DNA of 5,929 nt from NCBI GenBank assembly GCA_937920455.1, contig CALETX010000318.1:1-5929 (forward strand). Reading direction: 5' to 3'. This document shows, piece after piece, positions 1 through 5,662 of this stretch. Below the pieces are notes generated by a model. That model worked only from the letters and a program-made list of their open reading frames with translations, was not told where the DNA came from and did no database searches. The translations under genes and the position numbers were made by a program. Source of the stretch: an uncultured bacterium (GTDB lineage Bacteria; Verrucomicrobiota; Kiritimatiellia; UBA8416; CALETX01). Positions within the stretch are counted from its first letter, which is position 1; each line of letters begins with the position of its first letter.

Positions 1-56
1 GATTGGAAGAGACAGAATATCGAGGACTGAAGATGGAAATGAGGCGCAAGCCGTGA
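1..56 (+). CDS. Possible 3' end of an unidentified upstream gene
   Basis: The bases before recA are open in two + frames. One frame, read from base 3, ends at a TGA at 54-56, with the recA ribosome binding site beginning directly on that stop; its last residues are charged (ending RRKP). A second frame, read from base 2, runs to a TGA at 68-70 and would overlap the recA ATG as ATGA. Both arrangements are typical of operons, and too little sequence is present to choose or to name a product. In many bacteria the gene before recA is cinA or the RNA ligase thpR, but nothing visible here supports either. Confidence 0.3.
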   Translation, partial: LEETEYRGLKMEMRRKP

Positions 57-63
57 GGAGGTT
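55..63 (+). promoter_or_regulatory. Strong ribosome binding site of recA
   Basis: GAGGAGGTT is an almost full-length match to the anti-Shine-Dalgarno complement and lies a few bases before the ATG at 67, fixing the recA start. It overlaps the possible stop codon of the upstream reading frame at 54-56. Confidence 0.85.
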
Positions 64-66
64 GCA

Positions 67-1128
67 ATGAGCAAAAAAGGCGGGGGTGCGGAGAAAGGCC
101 GGTCGGATGCGTTGGAGGCAGTGCTTGCGCAGATACGCAAAGAGTTCGGAGACGGCGCCATAATGCGGCTGGGGGAAGCGGAGGTGACAAAGGAGGTTCC
201 GAGCGTGTCCACCGGCGCTTTTTCTCTTGATCTGGCGCTGGGAGTGGGTGGATTGCCTCGGGGGCGCGTGGTGGAAATTTTTGGACCGGAATCGTCAGGG
301 AAGACGACGCTGGCGCTGCACGTCATTGCGAATGCTCAGAAGAACGGCGGCTCGGCCGCTTTTATTGACGCAGAGCATGCGCTCGACCCTGGCTATGCCA
401 AACGCATAGGTGTGAATCTTGATGAGCTTCTTGTGTCGCAGCCGGCTTCGGGTGAAGAGGCGCTGAACATCGTGGAGAGTCTGGTGAGGAGCAACGCCAT
501 AGATGTTGTTGTGGTGGATTCTGTGGCGGCTTTGACGCCGAGGGCGGAGCTTGATGGCGAAATGGGCGACTCTCACGTGGGGCTTCAGGCGCGCCTGATG
601 TCTCAGGCATTGAGGAAGCTGACAAGTGCGATATCCGCATCCAAGACTCTCTGCATCTTTACCAACCAGATAAGGGAGAAGATCGGCGTGATGTTCGGAA
701 ATCCGGAAACGACACCAGGCGGCAGGGCATTGAAGTTTTACGCGTCGGTGCGGTTGGATGTCAGAAAGGTTGGCGCGATCAAGGACGCAACCGGGCGGGT
801 CATGGGAAATCGAACACGTGTGAAGGTGGTGAAGAACAAGGTGGCTCCGCCCTTTGCTGAGGCCGAGTTTGACATAATGTACGCTAAGGGAATTTCATGG
901 GAAGGTTCGGTGCTGGATTCAGCTATAAAGTACGGCGTTGTGGCCAAGCGCGGGTCGTGGCTGTCGCTGGGAGATGAACAAATCGGTCAGGGTCATGACG
1001 GAGCGCGCGTCAGGCTTGAGCAGGATGCCGGGCTTACTGCAAAAATTGTGGAGCTTGTTAAGGAGAAGGCAAAGGCTGGCGGTGTGATTGTTCAGCAAAC
1101 CTCGGCCACTCTGGAAGCGTCTGAGTAG
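67..1128 (+). CDS. recA: RecA recombinase
   Basis: Cytoplasmic ATP-dependent DNA recombinase. It polymerises on single-stranded DNA, carries out homologous pairing and strand exchange, and as a co-protease triggers LexA cleavage where an SOS system exists. The protein has 353 residues, the normal length. Visible landmarks are the Walker A loop GPESSGKT (residues 73-80), the catalytic glutamate in [11 protein letters not shown] (E103), Walker B VVVVDS (147-152), DNA loop L1 (about 160-176, with [14 protein letters not shown]) and loop L2 ([21 protein letters not shown] segment, 199-219), followed by the [13 protein letters not shown] signature. The C-terminal domain begins near residue 280; the tail (335-353) is short and carries few acidic residues compared with E. 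coli. The start is fixed by the strong ribosome binding site at 55-63. The next gene follows after 29 bp, so the two are probably one transcript. All key residues look intact. Confidence 0.99.
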   Translation: MSKKGGGAEKGRSDALEAVLAQIRKEFGDGAIMRLGEAEVTKEVPSVSTGAFSLDLALGVGGLPRGRVVEIFGPESSGKTTLALHVIANAQKNGGSAAFIDAEHALDPGYAKRIGVNLDELLVSQPASGEEALNIVESLVRSNAIDVVVVDSVAALTPRAELDGEMGDSHVGLQARLMSQALRKLTSAISASKTLCIFTNQIREKIGVMFGNPETTPGGRALKFYASVRLDVRKVGAIKDATGRVMGNRTRVKVVKNKVAPPFAEAEFDIMYAKGISWEGSVLDSAIKYGVVAKRGSWLSLGDEQIGQGHDGARVRLEQDAGLTAKIVELVKEKAKAGGVIVQQTSATLEASE

Positions 1129-1145
1129 ATGCAGAAGGACCCAAC

Positions 1146-1152
1146 GGAGGGC
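1146..1152 (+). promoter_or_regulatory. Ribosome binding site of the cysteine-cluster gene
   Basis: GGAGGGC lies 5 bases before the ATG at 1158 and supports that start codon. It sits inside the 29-bp recA spacer, where no promoter or terminator is visible. Confidence 0.7.
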
Positions 1153-1157
1153 AAGGC

Positions 1158-1595
1158 ATGGCGGGTGGAAAAACAGGAGGGCGACCGGTGGAGATCATTT
1201 GCCCTGCTTGCAAATGTGACGCCATTTTAAGGCGGGAGGCTGTTTATGACGGTCTCCGTAAGACGGGCGAAAGGTTGTTTTGCTCCGCGTGCGGTCACGA
1301 ATTCTCCAATGAAGCTTCCATACCTTTTAAGCGCGCGGCCAAACCCAGGATTTTCACCGATGAGGATCGTTCCGAGCGAGTGGATGTTTTTCGGAACGAT
1401 GAGCGTGGCAGGAACTGTCGTCATTGTGCACATTACACGGTTAACCCCTTCACCCAGAGATGCGGCCTGACCTGGCGTATTGTTGAGGCGACTGACACTT
1501 GCGAAAAATTCGAGCCTCGTCCCACAGATGGAGATAAGCGGGGAAAGAAGGAGACGAACGGCGCATCATCTGGCGACGGTCATCCGGATCGCTGA
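1158..1595 (+). CDS. Small protein with two four-cysteine (zinc ribbon / metal-binding) clusters
   Basis: A 145-residue predicted cytoplasmic protein without signal peptide or membrane segment; I do not recognise a named family. The N-terminal half is a zinc-ribbon-like module: CPAC at residues 15-18 and CSAC at 42-45, spaced by 23 residues. The second half has a different cluster, CRHC (87-90), C102 and C115, following the pattern C-x2-C-x11-C-x12-C and ending CEKFEP. That layout is seen in short metal- or iron-sulfur-binding modules, so either zinc or a cluster is possible. The tail after residue 122 is polar and looks disordered. The gene follows recA at 29 bp with its own ribosome binding site, so it is probably co-expressed with recA. 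A DNA- or RNA-binding role is only inferred from the ribbon and the neighbour. Its last 16 bp overlap the end of the convergent methylase gene. Confidence 0.85.
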   Translation: MAGGKTGGRPVEIICPACKCDAILRREAVYDGLRKTGERLFCSACGHEFSNEASIPFKRAAKPRIFTDEDRSERVDVFRNDERGRNCRHCAHYTVNPFTQRCGLTWRIVEATDTCEKFEPRPTDGDKRGKKETNGASSGDGHPDR

Positions 1596-2389
1596 CGCAC
1601 CGCTTCGTAGAGGAGGATTGTAGCTGCGGCGGCAACGTTGAGGGAATCGGACTGGCCCAGCATTGGGATTCTTACCGTGGCTGATGCAGCCGCCATCCAG
1701 TCTTCGCGCAGTCCATATTGCTCTGTGCCGAGCGCTATGGCCGTTGGAAGGGTGAAATTGACCCGCGTATACAGAGTCTCAGCATGAGGGCTGGCGGCTA
1801 TGATCTGGATTTTCCTTTCTCTCAGCCACGATATGACTTGCGGCGTGGAGGCTTCGATCACTGGCAGAGCGAACAGGACGCCCAGACTGGCGCGTACCAC
1901 GTTGGGATTGTTGATGTCCGTACAGCGGTCGCAGACGATCACGGCGTGCGCGCCTGCAGCGTCGGCTGAGCGAAGTATTGTGCCGAGATTGCCGGGCTTT
2001 TCGATTGATTCAGCGACCACGACGAGAGGTGTATCTGGCAGCGAGAGGCAATCGAGGGTGCGGCGAACTTGTGGCGCCACGGCCAGGAGACCCTCCGGTC
2101 TGTCGCGGTATGCCAGCTTGTGGAAGACAGGTTCGGTGCACTCACGCAAGGGGACTCCCATGGCTTTACATCGTTCAAGTATCGCCTCCTCGTTCTTTCC
2201 CAGAAAGAGGTCACGGCAGTAGAAGAGTTCGGCCAGGGGATGGTTGTTCTGAAGGGCTCGCGAGATTTCTCGGTATCCTTCGATCAGCATGAGGCCTGTT
2301 TCATCTCGATGCGAGCGCTGGCGCAGTTTGATGGCGGCCTTTATGCGCGGATTGGATGTACTGGTGATGCGGGTGTTGGTGGGAGACAT
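1580..2389 (-). CDS. TrmH/SpoU-family RNA 2'-O-ribose methyltransferase
   Basis: A 269-residue SPOUT-class enzyme that would transfer a methyl group from S-adenosylmethionine to a ribose 2'-hydroxyl in rRNA or tRNA. An N-terminal substrate-binding domain covers about residues 8-105 (LIEGYREISRAL at 35-46, typical of the SpoU substrate-binding domain), followed by the knotted catalytic domain. The three SpoU motifs are present: EKPGNLGTILRSADAAGA (130-147, with N134 and R140), ALGTEQYGL (219-227), and IPMLGQSDSLNVAAAATILL (241-260). The NPNVVRASLG stretch (161-170) is also characteristic. The exact target nucleotide cannot be read from sequence; RlmB-like or TsnR-like annotation is possible. 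The start at 2389 leaves a normal N-terminus but has no clear ribosome binding site. It lies 15 bp after the lipoprotein stop, so it probably depends on that transcript. It converges on, and overlaps by 16 bp, the cysteine-cluster gene. Confidence 0.95.
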   Translation of the reverse strand: MSPTNTRITSTSNPRIKAAIKLRQRSHRDETGLMLIEGYREISRALQNNHPLAELFYCRDLFLGKNEEAILERCKAMGVPLRECTEPVFHKLAYRDRPEGLLAVAPQVRRTLDCLSLPDTPLVVVAESIEKPGNLGTILRSADAAGAHAVIVCDRCTDINNPNVVRASLGVLFALPVIEASTPQVISWLRERKIQIIAASPHAETLYTRVNFTLPTAIALGTEQYGLREDWMAAASATVRIPMLGQSDSLNVAAAATILLYEAVRQRSG

Positions 2390-2404
2390 GCTGGCTCAGG
2401 GTAT

Positions 2405-2776
2405 CTAATGGACGTGGGTGATATAGACCTCGGTGGTCCATTCAGACGGCGCATCGTTTGATCCGGCCTGGCCTTCCAACCAGGAGGAGCAGGTAAGAAC
2501 CTGGATGGCGGTGGAACCTTCCGCCGGCTCGTAAATGCTTGTGTACACCACTGAATCACCGGTGGTTTGGGAAAGGATGCCGAGAGAATGATCCGACAAC
2601 GACCAGCGGTAGTCGTATCCCCCCTCTGCGTGGAAGCGAACCGACTGACCTTTCCTTACAACGGCTGAGGATGGCGTGACTGAAATGCGCGAGGACACGG
2701 AATCCACTTCGCATCCTGCCAGAAGAAGCGAGACCGCAAGCGCCATCGGAGACATACCCACGTATTTGTATTTCAT
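2405..2776 (-). CDS. Small lipoprotein with an Ig-like (PKD/BIG-type) domain
   Basis: A 123-residue predicted lipoprotein. From the ATG at 2776 the protein has a short basic start (MKYKYVG), a hydrophobic segment and the lipobox LLAGC with the lipidated cysteine at residue 22, followed by EVDS. The mature part resembles a single bacterial Ig-like/PKD-style beta domain: ISVTPSSAVVRKGQSVRF, then a GGYDYRWSLS core, then TGDSVVYTS. It ends with SEWTTEVYITHVH. The function is unknown; such proteins sit on the periplasmic or outer face of the membrane. A TTG 12 codons upstream (2812) would allow a longer form, but that places extra residues before the signal peptide and the TTG is part of a good -35 box, so I chose the ATG. 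No ribosome binding site precedes it. The RNA methylase gene follows after 15 bp. Confidence 0.8.
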   Translation of the reverse strand: MKYKYVGMSPMALAVSLLLAGCEVDSVSSRISVTPSSAVVRKGQSVRFHAEGGYDYRWSLSDHSLGILSQTTGDSVVYTSIYEPAEGSTAIQVLTCSSWLEGQAGSNDAPSEWTTEVYITHVH

Positions 2777-2782
2777 AAGGCC

Positions 2783-2812
2783 ACGATATGTCGTGAGGGG
2801 GACATTTGTCAA
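2783..2812 (-). promoter_or_regulatory. Candidate sigma70-type promoter of the lipoprotein-methylase pair
   Basis: On the - strand a perfect TTGACA (2807-2812) is followed after 18 bases by TATCGT (2783-2788), which matches TATAAT at four of six positions. The -10 box ends six bases before the ATG at 2776, so transcription would begin at or next to the start codon. This agrees with the missing Shine-Dalgarno sequence. It is a pattern match only; the -10 box is imperfect. Confidence 0.45.
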
Positions 2813-3066
2813 GATGGCGGGAAGCGAATCGGAACACGGACACCGTCAATAACAGTGTGTGATTAGCTTTTGCAGGAGGGGAGCGTCTGTAGTTCTTGCT
2901 GGGATATTGATCCAAGTCTTCTGGCATTGAGCGGCAACAGATTGTCTTTTTCTGGTTATGTTGTTGAGATAATCCGCGGGCGAACGGTGCCTAACTTCTG
3001 GGGGGTCTGCAACCGAATTTTTGGGGCACCACATGTCAATATTTCTCCAGCCAGATCGTTTTTCTG

Positions 3067-3095
3067 CTGGTGAGCAAGCAGCGCTCAGAAGCCAG
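3067..3095 (+). repeat. Imperfect inverted repeat (possible stem-loop)
   Basis: CTGGTGAGC (3067-3075) can pair with GCTCA (3083-3087) and, after a four-base bulge, CCAG (3092-3095), giving nine base pairs around a seven-base loop. A competing CTGCT/AGCAG pairing (3064-3068 with 3077-3081) uses some of the same bases. No T-run follows, so it is not a standard terminator. It may be part of a structured RNA or simply chance. Confidence 0.3.
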
Positions 3096-3121
3096 AGTTC
3101 TTGCTGTGGGGATGGCTTGCC

Positions 3122-3147
3122 TGATCATTCACAATTCATTGATCATT
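3122..3147 (+). repeat. TGATCATT direct repeat
   Basis: TGATCATT occurs at 3122-3129 and again at 3140-3147, an 18-bp period; each copy contains the palindrome TGATCA. The second copy overlaps a weak -35-like TTGATC (3139-3144), which is 17 bases from TAGGAT (3162-3167). This could be a transcription factor site, but nothing else supports it. Confidence 0.3.
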
Positions 3148-3287
3148 TAAAACTACAACCGTAGGATATCGCTTCGGTCTGCTTGTGCCATGGAATGTTC
3201 TTGGTATTTCTCCGCCTGCTCTTGGGTTCAAAGTTGAGGGGTAGTGAGTATGTGGGGTAAAAAAAAGGTAGTCATTTATCGTGGCGG

Positions 3288-3309
3288 CCTGGCGCATTCG
3301 CTGCGCAGG
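3288..3309 (+). repeat. Hairpin overlapping the first CTGCGCAG palindrome
   Basis: CCTG-CGCA (3288-3291, 3293-3296, with one bulged G at 3292) pairs with TGCG-CAGG (3302-3309) around the five-base loop at 3297-3301. It lies just upstream of the TATAAT box, so it would act at DNA level for that promoter or as RNA only in a transcript from further upstream. Confidence 0.4.
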
Positions 3310-3341
3310 AATCGCATATAATGTCTGCCGATCTGCGCAGG
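3301..3341 (+). promoter_or_regulatory. Paired CTGCGCAG palindromes bracketing the -10 box (candidate operator)
   Basis: The self-complementary 8-mer CTGCGCAG occurs at 3301-3308 and 3333-3340, each followed by G. The centres are 32 bp apart, close to three helical turns, so both would lie on one face of the DNA. One copy is between the -35 region and TATAAT, the other just past the predicted start site: a classical repressor geometry. A third copy (4578-4585) lies inside the surA-like gene, so the word is not unique to the promoter. Confidence 0.35.
3317..3322 (+). promoter_or_regulatory. Candidate -10 box for the surA-like operon
   Basis: A perfect TATAAT. None of the hexamers 16-18 bases upstream (3293-3300) resembles TTGACA, so the promoter would be weak or activator-dependent. 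Transcription would begin near 3329 and give a leader of about 310 bases before the surA-like ATG at 3639. Confidence 0.4.
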
Positions 3342-3374
3342 GGCTTATTGTCGGAATGTACAGGAGGAGATGCG

Positions 3375-3440
3375 ATGCTTCATCACTTCATCACAAAAGA
3401 GGAAGCGATACGCAATTATCAAGGACGCAATGAGCTATGA
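3375..3440 (+). CDS. Possible 21-codon leader ORF before the surA-like gene
   Basis: An ATG at 3375 lies seven bases after a perfect AGGAGG (3362-3367), the best-placed start in the intergenic region, and reads 21 codons (MLHHFITKEEAIRNYQGRNEL) to a TGA at 3438-3440. It begins about 46 bases after the start site predicted from the TATAAT box. The stop overlaps an ATG (3437) that opens a further 24-codon basic frame ending at 3511, and it lies in the loop of the hairpin at 3422-3451. An in-frame alternative using the ATG at 3370 gives an 84-residue frame to 3624, but that ATG is too close to the AGGAGG. No similarity to a known peptide is recognised, and there is no run of one amino acid as in classic attenuators. 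It may be a leader peptide or a chance ORF. Confidence 0.25.
   Translation: MLHHFITKEEAIRNYQGRNEL
3379..3394 (+). repeat. Tandem TTCATCAC duplication
   Basis: Two exact, adjacent copies of the 8-mer TTCATCAC lie at the start of the possible leader ORF. Eight is not a multiple of three, so gaining or losing a copy would shift that frame. Confidence 0.6.
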
Positions 3441-3451
3441 AGCGGCGTCCT
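3422..3451 (+). repeat. Leader hairpin with the leader ORF stop in its loop
   Basis: AGGACGC (3422-3428) is the exact reverse complement of GCGTCCT (3445-3451): seven base pairs, GC-rich, with a 16-base loop. The loop holds the TGA of the 21-codon ORF and the ATG of the following 24-codon frame. No T-run follows. A ribosome stopping there would unfold the stem, so a translation-sensing role is conceivable but unproven. Confidence 0.4.
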
Positions 3452-3626
3452 GTTTGTATCCTGCCGAAACGCGCGACAGCAAAAACCAGGCGCATCATGA
3501 GAGCCGGTTGAGCTGTAACCAGTTTAGAGGGAGGAGGGTGGGTTGCGGAGCGATTAGGAAGCAGATAAGCTTGCCTTGCGCTGTTTTGGCCAATAGAGCT
3601 AGAGTGAAGCGAGCCAGATGTTAAAT

Positions 3627-3633
3627 AAGGGGG
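3627..3633 (+). promoter_or_regulatory. Ribosome binding site that sets the surA-like start
   Basis: AAGGGGG lies five bases before the ATG at 3639. The in-frame ATG at 3618 has no comparable site, so translation probably begins at 3639, which also gives a cleaner signal peptide. Confidence 0.6.
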
Positions 3634-3638
3634 CGGCC

Positions 3639-4640
3639 ATGAGATTGAGATGCGGGAAGTTGATCATATTTTGCGCGGCAATCGCGATTGTTTGCCGTGG
3701 CAACGAGTCAAACATGCGACTGATTGATGGAATTGCGGCGGTTGTCAACAGGCACGTCATAACAGTTGGAGACGTGTTTGCCGCGGCGCAGAGGGATCTT
3801 GTGGGACTTTCTCAGGAGTCAGATTCAAAGGATCTTTCGGCCCGCGCGAGGAAGATCATGGAAGAAGCGAGAGAAGCGATAATAGAGCGTTATCTGATAC
3901 TTGATTCGCGTGATCCGAAGACCCAGAGGGTGCCGGACTGGATCGTTGACGAGAGGATAAGAGCAATATCGCGGGAGTCGTTTGGAGATGACAAGGTCAA
4001 GCTCGGCGCTGTACTTCAGCGAAACGGGATGACTTATGATCAATGGCGCGAGGAGATAAGAGACAGCGTAATGATTTCAGCGCTACGGTCTGCTCGCGTG
4101 GACCATTATGCCAGGATGCTGCCTGCGGAGCGCGGCGAGAAAGGAAAGGGCTCCGAGTCCGGGGGCAGCCTGGCTCCTCGCGTCAAAATTAACGCTATAG
4201 TTCTTGGCAAGGGCTCAACAGACGCCGAGGCTGAACAACAGCGAGCAACCGCAAGGGATATTGTTCGCCGCTTGAGGGAGGGGGCGGACTTTGCCGAGGT
4301 GGCGCGCGAGCATTCCAGAGGTGGCAGAGTTGATTCCGGAGGCGACTGGGGTTGGCTCAGGCTAGACGAGTTGCGCAAGGATTTTGCTGAAGCTGTCTCT
4401 AAAGTCGAGCCAGGTGGCGTGAGTGATCCGGTTGAAGCAGGGGGAGAGATATACATTCTTAAGGTGCTTGGTCGCGAGGACAAGGCCGCCGACACTGAAA
4501 CAGAATCGCTCCTTGCCGCTGAGAGGAAGAGAGTCGAGGCGCAGGCGAGGGATATTTACAAGGTGTGGGTTGCAAACCTGCGCAGGAGAGCCTTGGTAAA
4601 GACGTTTGATCTTGAGCCGTTCCTCGCTGCCGCCAGATGA
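3639..4640 (+). CDS. SurA-like periplasmic foldase / parvulin-type peptidyl-prolyl isomerase
   Basis: A 333-residue exported protein of the SurA type, expected to chaperone outer-membrane and other exported proteins in the periplasm. Residues 1-20 form a signal peptide (MRLRCGK, then a hydrophobic stretch); the cleavage site is unclear, since the cysteine after AIV is not in a canonical lipobox. The SurA-type N-terminal motif follows (LIDGIAAVVNRHVIT, 28-42), then helical chaperone segments, and a PpiC/parvulin domain at about 181-278 with GADFAEVAREHS and GGDWGWLRLDELRKDF. The final 50 residues are charged and helical. The usual parvulin histidines (HIL at the domain start, and the one near its end) are replaced by N and by IYI, so isomerase activity is doubtful. 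An upstream ATG at 3618 would add seven residues but lacks a ribosome binding site. The stop overlaps the next start as ATGA, indicating translational coupling. Confidence 0.88.
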   Translation: MRLRCGKLIIFCAAIAIVCRGNESNMRLIDGIAAVVNRHVITVGDVFAAAQRDLVGLSQESDSKDLSARARKIMEEAREAIIERYLILDSRDPKTQRVPDWIVDERIRAISRESFGDDKVKLGAVLQRNGMTYDQWREEIRDSVMISALRSARVDHYARMLPAERGEKGKGSESGGSLAPRVKINAIVLGKGSTDAEAEQQRATARDIVRRLREGADFAEVAREHSRGGRVDSGGDWGWLRLDELRKDFAEAVSKVEPGGVSDPVEAGGEIYILKVLGREDKAADTETESLLAAERKRVEAQARDIYKVWVANLRRRALVKTFDLEPFLAAAR

Positions 4641-5641
4641 GCGTGCCACAGCCACATCATGATGAACGCCCGCGGCATCTTTCTGACCGCAGGGAGCAGG
4701 TGGTTGGTCAGACGGCCATGCCTCAATTGCAACGCGATGTTCGGAGACGTGTGCTGACACTTGTTAATCCCCGGTCGGGCTTACCGTGGTCATTTTCGGC
4801 ATTTCGCGCAGCTATGGACAAGGTATGGGATGTTGGGGGCACTGAGCTGTATTATCAGTTTTGCAAGAGCGTGGCCGATGGTGTTGAGAAGGCTCGGAGG
4901 GCGGTTGACGAGGGAGTGGATATTGTGCTTGTTGCCGGCGGCGACGGGACGGTTAGCACTGTTGGGAGGGTGCTGGTTGGGACGCGCGTTTTGCTAGGGG
5001 TTATTCCGGCGGGGAGCGGGAACGGTTTTGCGAGGCATTTTGGAATTCCTCTTTCTCCGGCGCGTGCCGCGCGGGCGCTGGCTGAAGCCATACCGGTTGC
5101 CATTGATGTGGGGGTGGTGAACGGCCTGCCGTTTCTTGTCACGTGTAGCATGGCTTGGGACGCGGCTGTGGCGCGTTCTTTCCAGAAAATGCCTGTAAGG
5201 GGAATTCTGCCATATGTTTTCGCGGGCGTTCAAGAGCTTCTCGGGTACAAGCCCCAGCCGGTTGAAGTTATTGTGGACGCAAGTGAAAAACTGTTTTTTG
5301 AGGATCCATTGGTTCTTACCGTGGCCAATCTCACGCAGTTTGGCGGCGGTGCGCTCATAGCTCCCAAGGCAAGGCCGGATGATGGTCTCCTGGAGCTGGT
5401 GGTGGCGTTACGGCAGGATATTCCGAAGCTGGTTGCCAATGCTGGCCGGCTGTTCAACGGCACAATTGACAGGATACCGGAGGTCATCATGCGGCGTTTC
5501 AGGACGCTTGATGTGCTTCGCAAGGAACCGGCGCCGATTCAGATTGACGGTGAACTTTTTGACGCCCCGTCCGAAACACATGTAAGGGTCATGCCCTCAG
5601 CGCTTCGTGTGCTTGTTCCGAAGCCAGGCAAGCTGGGTTGA
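4637..5641 (+). CDS. YegS/DAGK-type lipid kinase (diacylglycerol kinase catalytic domain)
   Basis: A 334-residue cytoplasmic or membrane-associated kinase of the DAGK/YegS/sphingosine-kinase fold, expected to phosphorylate a lipid such as diacylglycerol or phosphatidylglycerol with ATP. Landmarks are NPRSG (residues 44-48), the nucleotide-binding GGDGT (101-105), PAGSGNGFARHFG (124-136), IAPKARPDDGLLELVV (241-256) and IQIDGE near the C-terminus (301-306), all in family order. The usual GxGxDA motif reads SMAWDA (171-176), a variant. Residues 1-36 are polar and precede the conserved domain; M28 (codon at 4718) is an alternative start. Neither start has a clear ribosome binding site. I keep 4637 because its ATG overlaps the surA-like stop (ATGA), which explains the missing site by re-initiation. 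Lipid substrate is not readable from sequence. Its pairing with a foldase gene suggests an envelope-related operon. Confidence 0.93.
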   Translation: MSVPQPHHDERPRHLSDRREQVVGQTAMPQLQRDVRRRVLTLVNPRSGLPWSFSAFRAAMDKVWDVGGTELYYQFCKSVADGVEKARRAVDEGVDIVLVAGGDGTVSTVGRVLVGTRVLLGVIPAGSGNGFARHFGIPLSPARAARALAEAIPVAIDVGVVNGLPFLVTCSMAWDAAVARSFQKMPVRGILPYVFAGVQELLGYKPQPVEVIVDASEKLFFEDPLVLTVANLTQFGGGALIAPKARPDDGLLELVVALRQDIPKLVANAGRLFNGTIDRIPEVIMRRFRTLDVLRKEPAPIQIDGELFDAPSETHVRVMPSALRVLVPKPGKLG

Positions 5642-5662
5642 ACCGGCTTGCTTCTCTTGTCG

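Larger units (their letters stand above)
2813..3280 (+). other. Long intergenic stretch without a recognisable gene
   Basis: The short open frames here on both strands lack ribosome binding sites or recognisable protein sequence, and I find no tRNA, rRNA, tmRNA, 6S, SRP or RNase P signature. What is visible is an 11-base direct repeat AGTTCTTGCTG (2891-2901 and 3096-3106), a hairpin-forming patch at 3064-3106, a TGATCATT direct repeat at 3122-3129 and 3140-3147, and an A8 run at 3259-3266. The region separates the divergent lipoprotein and surA-like units and is long for a compact genome, so an unannotated small RNA or extended regulatory region is possible. Confidence 0.5.

Noticed and set aside
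779..791. 13-base identity ATCAAGGACGCAA shared by recA and the leader at 3418-3430
   Set aside because: A shared 13-mer is reasonably likely by chance in a window of this size, and the flanking sequences do not match.
2846..3034. Minus-strand 62-residue open frame in the intergenic region
   Set aside because: It has no ribosome binding site, no recognisable sequence and no signal peptide.
3212..3240. tRNA-like T-loop sequence GGTTCAAAG
   Set aside because: The flanking bases do not form a T stem, and no acceptor stem or anticodon arm can be drawn around it.
3259..3266. A8 run as the T-tract of a - strand terminator
   Set aside because: The nearest hairpin (3288-3309) is about 20 bases away from the tract, too far for an intrinsic terminator, and no - strand gene ends there.
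3370..3624. 84-residue open frame upstream of the surA-like gene
   Set aside because: Its ATG is only two bases after the AGGAGG, which better serves the ATG at 3375. The product is basic and cysteine-containing with no recognisable motif, and it runs into the surA-like start.
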